Shown here: positions 55,467-64,000 of the stretch, piece by piece
Layout of the letters: every line of letters begins with the position of its first letter
Position numbering within the stretch: position 1 is the stretch's first letter
NCBI RefSeq assembly: GCF_028288225.1
Contig: NZ_JAQBOC010000054.1
Coordinates: forward strand, 1 to 64,000
Reading direction: 5' to 3'
Source: Mucilaginibacter sp.
Lineage (GTDB): Bacteria; Bacteroidota; Bacteroidia; Sphingobacteriales; Sphingobacteriaceae
Length of the DNA: 64,000 nt
Notes under the pieces: model-generated
The model's input: the letters and a program-made list of their open reading frames with translations, nothing else
What the model was told of the DNA's origin: nothing
Databases searched by the model: none
Position numbers and translations under genes: made by a program

Positions 55467-57011
55467 TTACTTCTTAAAATTGTTTTCCAATACTATAAAA
55501 GGCAAATTTTTCGACCAAAACGATTTTAACCCGGTCTGAAAGTTAAATCCGGTAGAGTAGTTGCCCAATACAATATCAGGTTTCTCATCACTATTATAAT
55601 CACCAACGTCCATGCTCATCCAGCGGCCATATTTACTAACAGGGATGGCATGCGGCTTAAAGCTAAATGGCTTATCCTGCTCAAAATAAATGCAGCCCTC
55701 TTCGGGATTATTTTTTAAATCGGCAAAAAACGATGTAGTTGCGATGTCAAGATCTCCATCGCCATCAAAATCAGCAGTTACAAATTTTGTGCATCCGTTA
55801 ATTGGATAAAACCATTGTTGTTTAAAATTCCAGTTGCCTGTGTTTTTATAAATGTATAAACCATGATACGGCTTTAATATCCGCGAATCATTAAAATTAT
55901 ACCCGCAGGTATAAATCAGGTCCAAATTTCCGTCATGGTCAATATCGGTAAGTTCAAAGTCTGTTGAACCATATACCGGGGGGAAACGCAGCAAACTTTT
56001 TTGTGTAAATCCGCCATGCTGATCATTTAAAAATAAAATTAAACCTTCGTCGCCGCGGCCGAATAAAACCACCAGGTCCTGCCAGCCATCTTTATTAAAA
56101 TCACCGGCAATAACTTTTACAGCGCCGGGTTTTTTAGTAATATCTGATATACTGTAAGTATGATCCGCATTTTGCTTTGCCAAATATATACCACCTTTTA
56201 AGTAACCCTGGCCGCAAATTATCCAATCAGTTAATCCATCTTTATTAAAGTCGCCGGAAGCTGTTTGTACCGGGCGGGGCAAGTCGGCAGCAAAAACGGT
56301 TGGATTTGGTTTCTCATCTTTTAAATTAATATTCATTACCCTGCCATTTGGAAAATCAACAGGCTGCAATTGTCCTATACATGAAAATAAACCACTTATT
56401 GTACCTTTTTCATCTTTAACAAAGCTCGCGCCAACAGCAGCAGAAGGTAACTTCACCGACTTCTGCATTTTTAGATTACTATCCCATTCCTGTAAAACCG
56501 ATGAAACACCATCAGAAGTATAAATTTTATGGTTGTAGGGATTTATCGCAGCCAATGTTGTAAAGGATACATTATTAGTTACCGCAGGTGTTTTGAGGCT
56601 AAAGCCGGCCCAATCAATATTTGCTTTAACGGGTGGCTTTGCCGCAGTCAGCGAGTCCGGCGCTATTTTTTTATAGTAGGATACGATATTTTGCCATTCA
56701 AGCAGGGTTAACCCCGAAGTATCTTTTTTGAAATATCCGTCAAGATACGGGGTCAAACCCAAATAAGGCCCCATTGTCGGTAATGTGTGGTAATTCCATA
56801 CATCTTTTGTAAGCATGTTTGCAGGTACCAGCGCATGGCATTTGGTACAATGGATCCGTACCAGGTTGTTGCCATCAGCAATGGTATCGCCGGTAAGTAC
56901 ATAACGTGTATTTGCATGGTTTTTACAGCCATTAAGCATAACGCTGCCCGATATTGCTGCAATTATTAAAAATGAAAATGTGGTGAGTACGTATGTTCTT
57001 TTAAAATTCAT
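55467..57011 (-). CDS. FG-GAP/VCBS propeller lipoprotein with one c-type haem motif
   Basis: 514 residues. Lipobox LNGC. A single CxxCH (HCTKCHALVPANML) near residues 55-60 with a nearby Met-containing stretch (TMGPYLGLTPYL) suggests a small cytochrome c domain. FG-GAP/VCBS blades with Ca-binding Asp-rich loops follow (DFNKDGLTDWIICG, DFNKDGWQDLVVLF, DIDHDGNLDLIYTC, DFDGDGDLDIATTS). It lies 20 bp behind the haloperoxidase-like gene. A fusion of haem and propeller may place a redox centre next to the haloperoxidase or sensor (inference). Confidence 0.85.
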   Translation of the reverse strand: MNFKRTYVLTTFSFLIIAAISGSVMLNGCKNHANTRYVLTGDTIADGNNLVRIHCTKCHALVPANMLTKDVWNYHTLPTMGPYLGLTPYLDGYFKKDTSGLTLLEWQNIVSYYKKIAPDSLTAAKPPVKANIDWAGFSLKTPAVTNNVSFTTLAAINPYNHKIYTSDGVSSVLQEWDSNLKMQKSVKLPSAAVGASFVKDEKGTISGLFSCIGQLQPVDFPNGRVMNINLKDEKPNPTVFAADLPRPVQTASGDFNKDGLTDWIICGQGYLKGGIYLAKQNADHTYSISDITKKPGAVKVIAGDFNKDGWQDLVVLFGRGDEGLILFLNDQHGGFTQKSLLRFPPVYGSTDFELTDIDHDGNLDLIYTCGYNFNDSRILKPYHGLYIYKNTGNWNFKQQWFYPINGCTKFVTADFDGDGDLDIATTSFFADLKNNPEEGCIYFEQDKPFSFKPHAIPVSKYGRWMSMDVGDYNSDEKPDIVLGNYSTGFNFQTGLKSFWSKNLPFIVLENNFKK

Positions 57012-57031
57012 AGTTATTTATACAATCAGTT

Positions 57032-58351
57032 TTAATTGGTTAGCTTTAATTTTTGCCAAATAAATTCTGCCATTTGCTTGCCCTGGTTTGCGCCCATTAT
57101 TGAGCTGTTAAGATAATGAATACCGCCATAATACCGGCTCATGGCAGTTTCTTCAGCTGCTAATGAAAATGATTTAAAATGACGTTGCATGCCTATATAA
57201 TGCAGATCGCTTGTATCCTGAAACTCAAAATCATCACCAAACAGATGAGTAAGCGTAACTGCAGCCGCTGCGCTTATTGTTGAGTGCCCGGCTGTATATT
57301 CAGGAAAAGGAGGGGTTTGCAGCAAGGGGAGCCATGTATGGTCAAGCTTTTCATTGATGTTTGTAACCGGCCGTGCATAGCTGTATTTATATTTCACTTC
57401 CCAGCAGCAAATAAATGCATCATACAGTGCAATTGAGGTAAGTGCATAAGCCTGCGCAGTTTTAACGCCATTTGCATGTGTTTTTTTACACGCAATGGCT
57501 GTAATACCTATCCAATGCCCTCCGGGAGTTATTTTTTTATCAGCAAACATTAAATGCCCACTGTGTTGGATAACAAAAGGGTTATCATCCCAAAACTTGG
57601 CTATCTCAATTTGTTCTTTAGTTAAGTTTTTGTTGGTATTATATACGTCTGTATACTGCTTAACAAATACACTATTTTTGTCTTCGCTATAAGGCGGCGG
57701 CGGCGGCGGTGAAAATTGAGCAGATGTATCAAGGGCGAATGCCTTCATACTTCCCCAGCAAAACTCAACACCATCCATATAATCAGGAGGTGTGGGGCGC
57801 CATTTGGCCGGGCTGTTTTCGCCTAAATATTTAGGCTTGCCCCTTGTTTGCGGATAATTATCAACCATTGATCTCTTTAATACCAGCTTGCCGATTTTTT
57901 CACCAAAATCAACCGAACGTGCATAAGTTGAGTCGTCAAGGTTATCCTTATACATTGCATAAACCTTATCCTCATACTTTTTAAGGGTATCTATAGAAAA
58001 GGTAATTTTGTGAGCAACGGTAAAAAAAGCTTTTGTAGCAGCCAAAGCAAAATTGTATTGCTTCCCTTTTTGAGGTTCAGGCGGCTTCCCGAAGCCCTTT
58101 AACTGGCTAATAATTGAATTATATTTTGGGTCGGCATAGCGCATAGCCTCGTACGAGGCCAGGGCAGTGTATCCATAGATACGGCTTGCCACAGGCGGCG
58201 TAAATACATCATAAATAATTACCTGCGTAAGCTGATCCATATTGTTATGCAGTACATCTGCATCATTTATTAGGGTAATTTTTTGCTTGTGGGTACAGCT
58301 TGCAACAAATAAAAAACCTGTTAAAACGGCTAATATTTTAAAGTATCTCAT
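57032..58351 (-). CDS. Vanadium-dependent haloperoxidase / PAP2-like lipoprotein
   Basis: 439 residues. Lipobox LFVASC. The PAP2/vanadium-haloperoxidase vanadate- or phosphate-binding motifs are visible: KYSYARPVTNI (first Arg-Pro), EYTAGHSTISAAAAV (Gly-His) and SRYYGGIHYLNSS. In the last motif the usual final Asp is Ser. The family includes bacterial halogenases and acid phosphatases with one active-site plan, so the reaction is not settled. It sits 12 bp behind the ASPIC gene. Confidence 0.85.
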   Translation of the reverse strand: MRYFKILAVLTGFLFVASCTHKQKITLINDADVLHNNMDQLTQVIIYDVFTPPVASRIYGYTALASYEAMRYADPKYNSIISQLKGFGKPPEPQKGKQYNFALAATKAFFTVAHKITFSIDTLKKYEDKVYAMYKDNLDDSTYARSVDFGEKIGKLVLKRSMVDNYPQTRGKPKYLGENSPAKWRPTPPDYMDGVEFCWGSMKAFALDTSAQFSPPPPPPYSEDKNSVFVKQYTDVYNTNKNLTKEQIEIAKFWDDNPFVIQHSGHLMFADKKITPGGHWIGITAIACKKTHANGVKTAQAYALTSIALYDAFICCWEVKYKYSYARPVTNINEKLDHTWLPLLQTPPFPEYTAGHSTISAAAAVTLTHLFGDDFEFQDTSDLHYIGMQRHFKSFSLAAEETAMSRYYGGIHYLNSSIMGANQGKQMAEFIWQKLKLTN

Positions 58352-58363
58352 ATAAAATGATAT

Positions 58364-61300
58364 TTAATTAAGCAAAATATTCCTTACGTGGCCATAGCTG
58401 TCAGTTATGGTAACCGACTCCATTGTTTGATCAATATTAAAGAATCTGCCGGATTGTGAGAGAAACGAAGTGCCATTGTAAAATTCCTGTTTACCGGTTT
58501 TTCCGTTTCTGTATTTTATTGTGGCAAACATATCCAAAGGCTTTAATGGAATTGTATGAACAGGCCTTTTCAGTTCAAATACTTTCATGGCAGCCCTGTT
58601 TTGGGTAGCTGCAATTAAATAATTCCCTTTCGCTCCCTTTAATTTAACCAATGCTTTTCCATCGCCTGGAATGTATATACCGCTTTGCAGGATGGACAAT
58701 GGTTTAAAGCCCCCCTTCCCATCGCCTTTAAGCATCAAACCATTAAATGCATCATATCTTCCTGTTGAAACCTCTGTTCCATAATCGTTACCACTAATTG
58801 CTACATCAAGGTTTCCGTCGCCATCAAAATCATCTACTACCATACCGTCAAGCTGTGAAGTTTGTGCCTCAATAGGTAAAGGGACCATAGTAAATTTACC
58901 ATTGCCATTATTTTGCAAATAGCATGACTGCAGCATATTGGCTTGTAACCTAATTGCTCCCTTGCGCATTGCCGGAGTAATAACAGAATCCATTGTGGCA
59001 ACGGCAAATGATTTATAATTCTGGAATTTTATCCGCATGCTAATCATTTGCTTCACAATATCATCACGGGTTTGGGCAGGGAATTCTTTCAACTCTCCAT
59101 CCTGGTCTTTCAGATAAACAGAGGGGAAAGCATCATAGCTGCCATTATTATCAAAATCTTTAGCTGTAATGTAAACCGGGTATTTTTCTGATGCTTTATA
59201 AAAGGTATTTAACCCGGTATTACCAACTATATAATCAATTTTACCATCGTGATTAAAATCACCGGCAGCTATAGTATTCCACCAGCCCAGTTTATTGCTG
59301 ATGCCGGTATTAGCCGTTACATTTTTAAATATACCATGGTCGTTTTTTAAAAACGTAACGGGCATCCATTCTCCGGTAAGTATAAGATCGGGCCAGCCGT
59401 CGTTATCAAAATCGGTAAAAATAGCATCACAAACCATGCCTATGTTCTTCAGCTCTTTGCCTACGGATGCAGTAACATCGGTAAATTTCACATGTCCGTC
59501 TTTACTATCGTTACGCAATATCATACTCGAAACAGGTTTGGGATAATTCCATGGTTCAACCCTCCCGGATACAAACAGATCAAGCTTCCCATCCTTATTA
59601 TAATCAACAGCTTTTACGCACAGCTTGCTTGTATAATTGGGGGGTAATGCATCATCCTGTATTTTAAAGTTTCCCTTACCATCATTTATATAAAGCCTGT
59701 CCTGGTAAAAACGGGAGTTTGGTTCCTGCTCATAGCCTCCACTGGCTATATAAAGGTCAAGGTCGCCATCACCATCTGCGTCAAACAGCAACATGCCCTC
59801 ATCTTTAACGGGATCAGCAGGGATATTTTTTGAAACAGCAGGTACCAGATCGCGTTGTATGAATTTACCATTGGCCTGCTGCAGCAGCAACTGGGCCGGG
59901 TTCTGGGTTGAACCGCCAATTACCATATCATCATAACCATTGCCATCAACATCTCCTACAGCTACAGCCGGGGTGTATTGTGATAGTTTGTGAGGTATAA
60001 GCTTTTGAATATTAAAGTCGGCTAAATCGTGCTCTTTATGTTTGTAACTAACACCCACAGCTGCGGTTACCTCGCGAAATAATGATTTATTATTTATTAC
60101 TGGCAGATAAAATGTATAGTTTTCATGTGCATTTGCTATGTTAACCTTAAGTGCCTGGTTGGCTTTAACATTTTGAATGGTTTGTTTTTTACCATTTTGC
60201 CATTTAATAACCACCGAATCGAGCAATGAATCGCGCCCCAGGCCAAAATGAGCTATATTTTGTATGGTTGACAGGTATCCCCTGAAAGGAGTATTTTCAT
60301 ATACCTGGTGTTTGCCATGGTCATAATAAATATCGGCCCAGGCGCCTATGCCATTTTTATTTTGCTGGTCTCCCAGGAATTGTATCTGCAGGTAGTTATT
60401 TGCTTTTTTATCGGTTTCGCGCGATGTATTTTTATAAATAAAGGTTTCATCATCAATATTGTTGATCACCATGTCCATATCGCCATCATTATCCAGATCG
60501 GCATATGCTGCACCATTTGAAAATGAAGGTTCATCTAATCCCCAGCTTTTGGTTACATCGGCAAACTCAAGGTTACCGCCATTTCTAAAAGCATAGTTAG
60601 GGATCTTAACCGTTGGAATTTGGTCAAGTATTTGTTTTTTGCTTGCAATTAAATAGGCCTCGGCCCTGAATGTGGTAAAATCATGATCGGTAACATCACG
60701 CGGGTAACCATTGGTTATTATAATATCACGGTAGCCGTCATTGTCAAAATCGGTAATTAAAGGGCACCAGCTCCAGTCTGTTTGTGCCGTGCCGCTTAAA
60801 AAGGATGTTTCGCTAAAAGCAGGGTCACCGATAGAATCATTCTGCCCTACACCGGGACCCTGGTTAACCTGCAAAGTATTGCGGTTATATTGAATTTGAT
60901 AACCATAAAAGTCGAAATTTTGGTATAGCTGGTATGTATTAGAGCCCATGAACATTTTGCGCCTGTAATTATCTTCAGGGCTCATATCCAGCTCAAAAAC
61001 ATCAGCAAGGCCATCATTATTAATATCCTCGATATCCTGCCCCATGGCGCTATTGGCCGTATGTTTAAAATACTGGCGTGTTTTATCAGTAAATGTACCG
61101 TCGTGATTATTAATGTATAAAATGTTACTGGTTAAAAAATCATTGGTAACATAAATATCTTTCCAGCCATCGCGGTTAATATCCACAATGCTTGCAGCAT
61201 GGCCGTAGCCTTCAATTAATATCCCGGCTTGCTTTGAAACATTATGATAAACACCGTGTTTCAAAACAGGATCCCAGTCATTACGGTAAAGCCGGCCTGT

Positions 61301-61945
61301 GCTTCTTTTTGACCCATTATTGATAATAGGTCTGAAACTGCTTGTATTTTCATTTGACTGTGCTTCATTAACTGTTAAGTACATGTCAAGATCGCCATCA
61401 TTATCATAATCAAAAAATGAGGCCATGGTTGAATGTATGTTTATATCCAGCCCATATTCTTTCCCCATTTCTTTAAAATGAGGTATGCCGCTTTTATCAA
61501 GCCCCTGGTTTACATAAAGCAGGTTACGCCGTTTTACGGAATCATTTAACAAAGTGTAACAAACGTAAATATCCATTAAGCCATCGTTATTAATATCAAC
61601 AACAGCCACTCCCCTGCCCCAACCGCCAGAGCCTGCTACACCCGCCTCTTTGGTAACATCATCAAACTTCATGTCCCCTTTATTAAGGTACAGCTTATTT
61701 GAAACAGCATTACCAACCAGGTAAATATCCTGGAGCCCGTCATTATTAAAATCGCCTATTCCAACCCCGCCGCCGTTATAAATATTTAATTTATCCAAAG
61801 GGTTAATTGTGTCATTTTCAACTATTGTATTGCTGAAATGTACGCCGGAGTGTGCTGATGAAACCCTTTCAAATAATGTGTGCTGTTTACATGAAAATAA
61901 CAGCACGGGCAAGCAGCAGAACAAAAAATAGCGAAGAAGTATCAT
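58364..61945 (-). CDS. CRTAC/ASPIC-UnbV and FG-GAP repeat lipoprotein
   Basis: 1193 residues. Lipobox LLFSC. Several FG-GAP/VCBS blades have the DxNxDGxxDI Ca-binding loop (DFNNDGLQDIYLVG, DINNDGLMDIYVCY, DYDNDGDLDMYLTV). An ASPIC/UnbV module lies near residues 565-640 (IAHFGLGRDSLLDSVVIKWQ). A second propeller follows (VGDVDGNGYDDMVIGG, DFDNDGWPDLILTGEW). The family resembles the cartilage acidic protein 1 group. It is an outer-membrane or surface protein of unknown role. First of three genes behind the SusD terminator, co-oriented with the SusCD pair. Confidence 0.9.
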   Translation of the reverse strand: MILLRYFLFCCLPVLLFSCKQHTLFERVSSAHSGVHFSNTIVENDTINPLDKLNIYNGGGVGIGDFNNDGLQDIYLVGNAVSNKLYLNKGDMKFDDVTKEAGVAGSGGWGRGVAVVDINNDGLMDIYVCYTLLNDSVKRRNLLYVNQGLDKSGIPHFKEMGKEYGLDINIHSTMASFFDYDNDGDLDMYLTVNEAQSNENTSSFRPIINNGSKRSTGRLYRNDWDPVLKHGVYHNVSKQAGILIEGYGHAASIVDINRDGWKDIYVTNDFLTSNILYINNHDGTFTDKTRQYFKHTANSAMGQDIEDINNDGLADVFELDMSPEDNYRRKMFMGSNTYQLYQNFDFYGYQIQYNRNTLQVNQGPGVGQNDSIGDPAFSETSFLSGTAQTDWSWCPLITDFDNDGYRDIIITNGYPRDVTDHDFTTFRAEAYLIASKKQILDQIPTVKIPNYAFRNGGNLEFADVTKSWGLDEPSFSNGAAYADLDNDGDMDMVINNIDDETFIYKNTSRETDKKANNYLQIQFLGDQQNKNGIGAWADIYYDHGKHQVYENTPFRGYLSTIQNIAHFGLGRDSLLDSVVIKWQNGKKQTIQNVKANQALKVNIANAHENYTFYLPVINNKSLFREVTAAVGVSYKHKEHDLADFNIQKLIPHKLSQYTPAVAVGDVDGNGYDDMVIGGSTQNPAQLLLQQANGKFIQRDLVPAVSKNIPADPVKDEGMLLFDADGDGDLDLYIASGGYEQEPNSRFYQDRLYINDGKGNFKIQDDALPPNYTSKLCVKAVDYNKDGKLDLFVSGRVEPWNYPKPVSSMILRNDSKDGHVKFTDVTASVGKELKNIGMVCDAIFTDFDNDGWPDLILTGEWMPVTFLKNDHGIFKNVTANTGISNKLGWWNTIAAGDFNHDGKIDYIVGNTGLNTFYKASEKYPVYITAKDFDNNGSYDAFPSVYLKDQDGELKEFPAQTRDDIVKQMISMRIKFQNYKSFAVATMDSVITPAMRKGAIRLQANMLQSCYLQNNGNGKFTMVPLPIEAQTSQLDGMVVDDFDGDGNLDVAISGNDYGTEVSTGRYDAFNGLMLKGDGKGGFKPLSILQSGIYIPGDGKALVKLKGAKGNYLIAATQNRAAMKVFELKRPVHTIPLKPLDMFATIKYRNGKTGKQEFYNGTSFLSQSGRFFNIDQTMESVTITDSYGHVRNILLN

Positions 61946-61973
61946 TTTTAAATTTACGCTAATGTATAAAATA

Positions 61974-62012
61974 AAAAAGAGGTGAGGATACCATCCCCAC
62001 CTCTTTTTTTTA
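61974..62012 (-). terminator. Intrinsic hairpin between susD and ASPIC gene
   Basis: Stem AAAGAGGTG / CACCTCTTT with a ~15-base loop, then a long T/A run. It lies about 12 bases past the SusD stop in the transcription direction. It would end the SusCD transcript or act as an attenuator before the ASPIC gene, whose start is 30 bp further on. Confidence 0.7.
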
Positions 62013-62023
62013 TTCAGTTATGA

Positions 62024-63883
62024 TCAATTATAATTAGGATTTTGTTTGATTTTTCCGTGTGTTATATCAATCTGTGTTTGAGGAATTGGGAACAATTCAC
62101 TTCTTCCAGCAACAAAGTGTGCGCTGTTCAATAAAACAGACGGGAAGCCGGGAACCTTTACTTCATGGGCTAAATAATCATTTAATGTTTTAGCCATAAA
62201 ACCTGCACCCATCTGACCGCCATAAAGGGCATCCCAGCGCTGAAGGTCAAAGAAACGATGGCCTTCCATGCCTAACTCAATCCTGCGCTCAAACTGAACT
62301 GCTTTGCGTGCAAAATCTTTGCCTTTTGCAGCAAAACCGGAAGTTGGGTTGCTTGTACCGCGTGTACTTGCATAAATTCCATAAAAACCTACCTTGTAAT
62401 TGGCTGCAGGAGTAGCAGTACGGCCTTTTGTTGGATCATTTGGATCAACATAAGTATAAACCCAGCCGGTTTTATCTGCTGCCCTGTCCCTAACCATATT
62501 TACGTATTTTTCAGCAGTTGTCAAGCTTCCTACTTCAATTTCACATTCAGCGGCCCATAAAAGCACATCTGCGTAACGAATAGCGTTATAACTGTTAGCG
62601 TTTGATTGATTTACAGCCCAGCCTTCATAGGTATCAGCCGTGGTAGCTTGTGCGGCTTTGTAGTAAACGTTTTTGATAGCGATATAAGGACCACCGTTTA
62701 GCTGGTCACGGGCCCATGATGCACCCGGCATATTTCCCCAGTCAAGAAACGGGATACCACGACGGCCAACTGACCAGTCTAAACGCGGGTCAAGTGTACC
62801 TGCGTAAGGTGTGAAGGCTGCGTCAGCTGCTACACCCTGGTCATTTTTAACATCGCTGTCATTGTAGGTATCCAGTAATGGCAAACCTGTTGTTGCGTCA
62901 ACTTTAAAAGCATTTACAAAGCTAAATGAAGGTAAAAAGAAACCGCAGCATGAGGCAGGGCCACCTGCGGCGTAATTTAATGTATTGCCTGAGTTTCCGT
63001 TATCCCCGTTTGATCCGTCATGTACAGATGCCTGGATAACAAATACCCCCTCTGGTCCATTTTTGGTTGATGGGTTAAAGTTATTAGCATATGGTTGAAG
63101 GGTATATTTTGCCCCCCCTGGTGTTACACCATTTGCAATAAGATCATTTAAAGCTACAAGCGCTTTGGCATATTGGTGATCAAACATGTATGCTTTAGCC
63201 AGGAAAGCTTCAGCAGCGTACTTGTTTGCACGGCCAACTTGTGGCTGGCTTGCAGGCAATACCGCCATGGCTGCCTGGAAGTCTGCTTCAATTTTGTCCC
63301 ATATAGGGCCAGGATTGCCAATGTTATAATTACCATTATCGTAAGTAATTGTTTCATCAGCATAAGGTACATTTCTCCATAGCTTAGCCAGGTCCATTTC
63401 ATAAAATCCGCGTAAAAAACGGGCCTCCGCTGTTACTTGTTTAGCATATTCAGCAGTTACAGAACCATCTTTTACTAAAGGTAATTCACGCAGAACGTCA
63501 TTAGCACGCTGTACGCCGTTAAACATCACCCGCCATTTAGGGTCGAGGTAACCATTACCGCCTGTTGCAATAAATGCCTCGATCTGGCCCAAAGGAGCCT
63601 GGTCATCCGGAGTTGAGCCTTTGTGCGCATCATCTGCCGCAACACTGCCATAACCCCAGTTATCTGTACCAGTCATCCAGGTATTTCCGGGCTGGCCGCC
63701 GTAGGTACCATCAAGCAATGAATAAGCGCCGATCAATAATCCATCTATCCCGGCTTTATTAGCAAGGATAACAGTATTTAATGATCCTGAGGGTGTCCTG
63801 TTAAGATAATCTTTGCAGGAGTATGACAATGCAAGCACCGCCATGACACCGGGAATAATTAATTTACTATTTAATTTTTTCAT
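62024..63883 (-). CDS. SusD/RagB-family nutrient-binding outer-membrane lipoprotein
   Basis: 619 residues. Lipobox SYSC (MKKLNSKLIIPGVMAVLALS). TPR-type helices and SusD markers: CKDYLNRTPSGSLN, TAEARFLRGFYEMDLAKLWR, NAIRYADVLLWAAECEIEVG, GHRFFDLQRWD, ELFPIPQTQID. It captures a ligand at the cell surface for the SusC partner, whose gene stops 22 bp upstream. No nearby glycoside hydrolase on the strand, so the substrate may not be a glycan. Confidence 0.93.
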   Translation of the reverse strand: MKKLNSKLIIPGVMAVLALSYSCKDYLNRTPSGSLNTVILANKAGIDGLLIGAYSLLDGTYGGQPGNTWMTGTDNWGYGSVAADDAHKGSTPDDQAPLGQIEAFIATGGNGYLDPKWRVMFNGVQRANDVLRELPLVKDGSVTAEYAKQVTAEARFLRGFYEMDLAKLWRNVPYADETITYDNGNYNIGNPGPIWDKIEADFQAAMAVLPASQPQVGRANKYAAEAFLAKAYMFDHQYAKALVALNDLIANGVTPGGAKYTLQPYANNFNPSTKNGPEGVFVIQASVHDGSNGDNGNSGNTLNYAAGGPASCCGFFLPSFSFVNAFKVDATTGLPLLDTYNDSDVKNDQGVAADAAFTPYAGTLDPRLDWSVGRRGIPFLDWGNMPGASWARDQLNGGPYIAIKNVYYKAAQATTADTYEGWAVNQSNANSYNAIRYADVLLWAAECEIEVGSLTTAEKYVNMVRDRAADKTGWVYTYVDPNDPTKGRTATPAANYKVGFYGIYASTRGTSNPTSGFAAKGKDFARKAVQFERRIELGMEGHRFFDLQRWDALYGGQMGAGFMAKTLNDYLAHEVKVPGFPSVLLNSAHFVAGRSELFPIPQTQIDITHGKIKQNPNYN

Positions 63884-63905
63884 AATTATATAATTTTTTT
63901 AACAA

Positions 63906-64000
63906 TTAAAATGTCATGTTAACACCAAAAATGTATTTCTTCTCGTTGTTTGGATATGCACCAATATCAGTACCTAAGCCATTAGAACCAACTGAAAGCA
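63906..64000 (-). CDS. SusC/RagA TonB-linked receptor, C-terminal end (runs off right edge)
   Basis: The last 30 codons of a SusC-type barrel: LSVGSNGLGTDIGAYPNNEK...FGVNMTF with a terminal Phe and TAA at 63906-63908. Identification rests on the typical final strand and on the SusD gene 22 bp downstream. The rest of the gene lies beyond the window. Confidence 0.85.
   Translation of the reverse strand, partial: LSVGSNGLGTDIGAYPNNEKKYIFGVNMTF

Overview
The window reads as chromosomal DNA of a Bacteroidota member, most likely Sphingobacteriaceae (Mucilaginibacter- or Pedobacter-like; the genus is inference). Support comes from a SusC/SusD pair, TonB receptors with an N-terminal carboxypeptidase-like domain, DUF5916, DUF5009 and DUF3943 proteins, a CRTAC/ASPIC protein, TAnnTTTG-type promoters and generally poor Shine-Dalgarno sites. 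No rRNA, tRNA or CRISPR array was seen.

1-5.1 kb: two tandem paralogues of a macroglobulin/TonB-plug protein (one cut by the left edge), then a ~2 kb element bounded by 80-bp inverted repeats. It holds a decayed IS1182-type transposase and a gene resembling cargo proteins of extracellular contractile injection systems. 5.1-13.0 kb: a probable four-gene operon on the minus strand (TonB receptor, beta-helix lipoprotein, propeller-phosphoesterase fusion, YncE propeller), which looks like a phosphate-ester scavenging locus. 13.4-31 kb: mostly housekeeping and carbohydrate genes: ThuA-like protein, DUF5916, DUF5009, an RRM protein, a GreA-like protein, esterase, GH13 amylase, AraC regulator, PhyH dioxygenase, DUF3943, an atypical SDR, a VapBC pair and an MMPL exporter. 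dgkA and recO overlap at 31.2-32.3 kb.

32.4-39.8 kb is the accessory region. It holds an OLD-like ATPase/Toprim protein, a membrane-anchored unknown and an Apea-like HEPN protein (candidate defence genes). These are followed by a remnant with a RepA/KaiC-like ATPase, a small unknown protein and several MITE-like repeats. 39.8-46.7 kb: a TolC/RND/adaptor efflux operon with a divergent LysR regulator. 46.9-53.3 kb: GH8, an amine-oxidase flavoprotein, a small exported protein and a GH2 enzyme.

53.9-64 kb: a seven-haem cytochrome faces a SusC-SusD-ASPIC-haloperoxidase-haem/FG-GAP gene series. This SusCD locus has no glycoside hydrolase and carries redox and haem proteins instead. It and the OLD/HEPN group are the best candidates for an undescribed system. 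Junctions between convergent genes are repeatedly filled by long inverted repeats, which probably act as bidirectional terminators and mark strain-specific repeat families.
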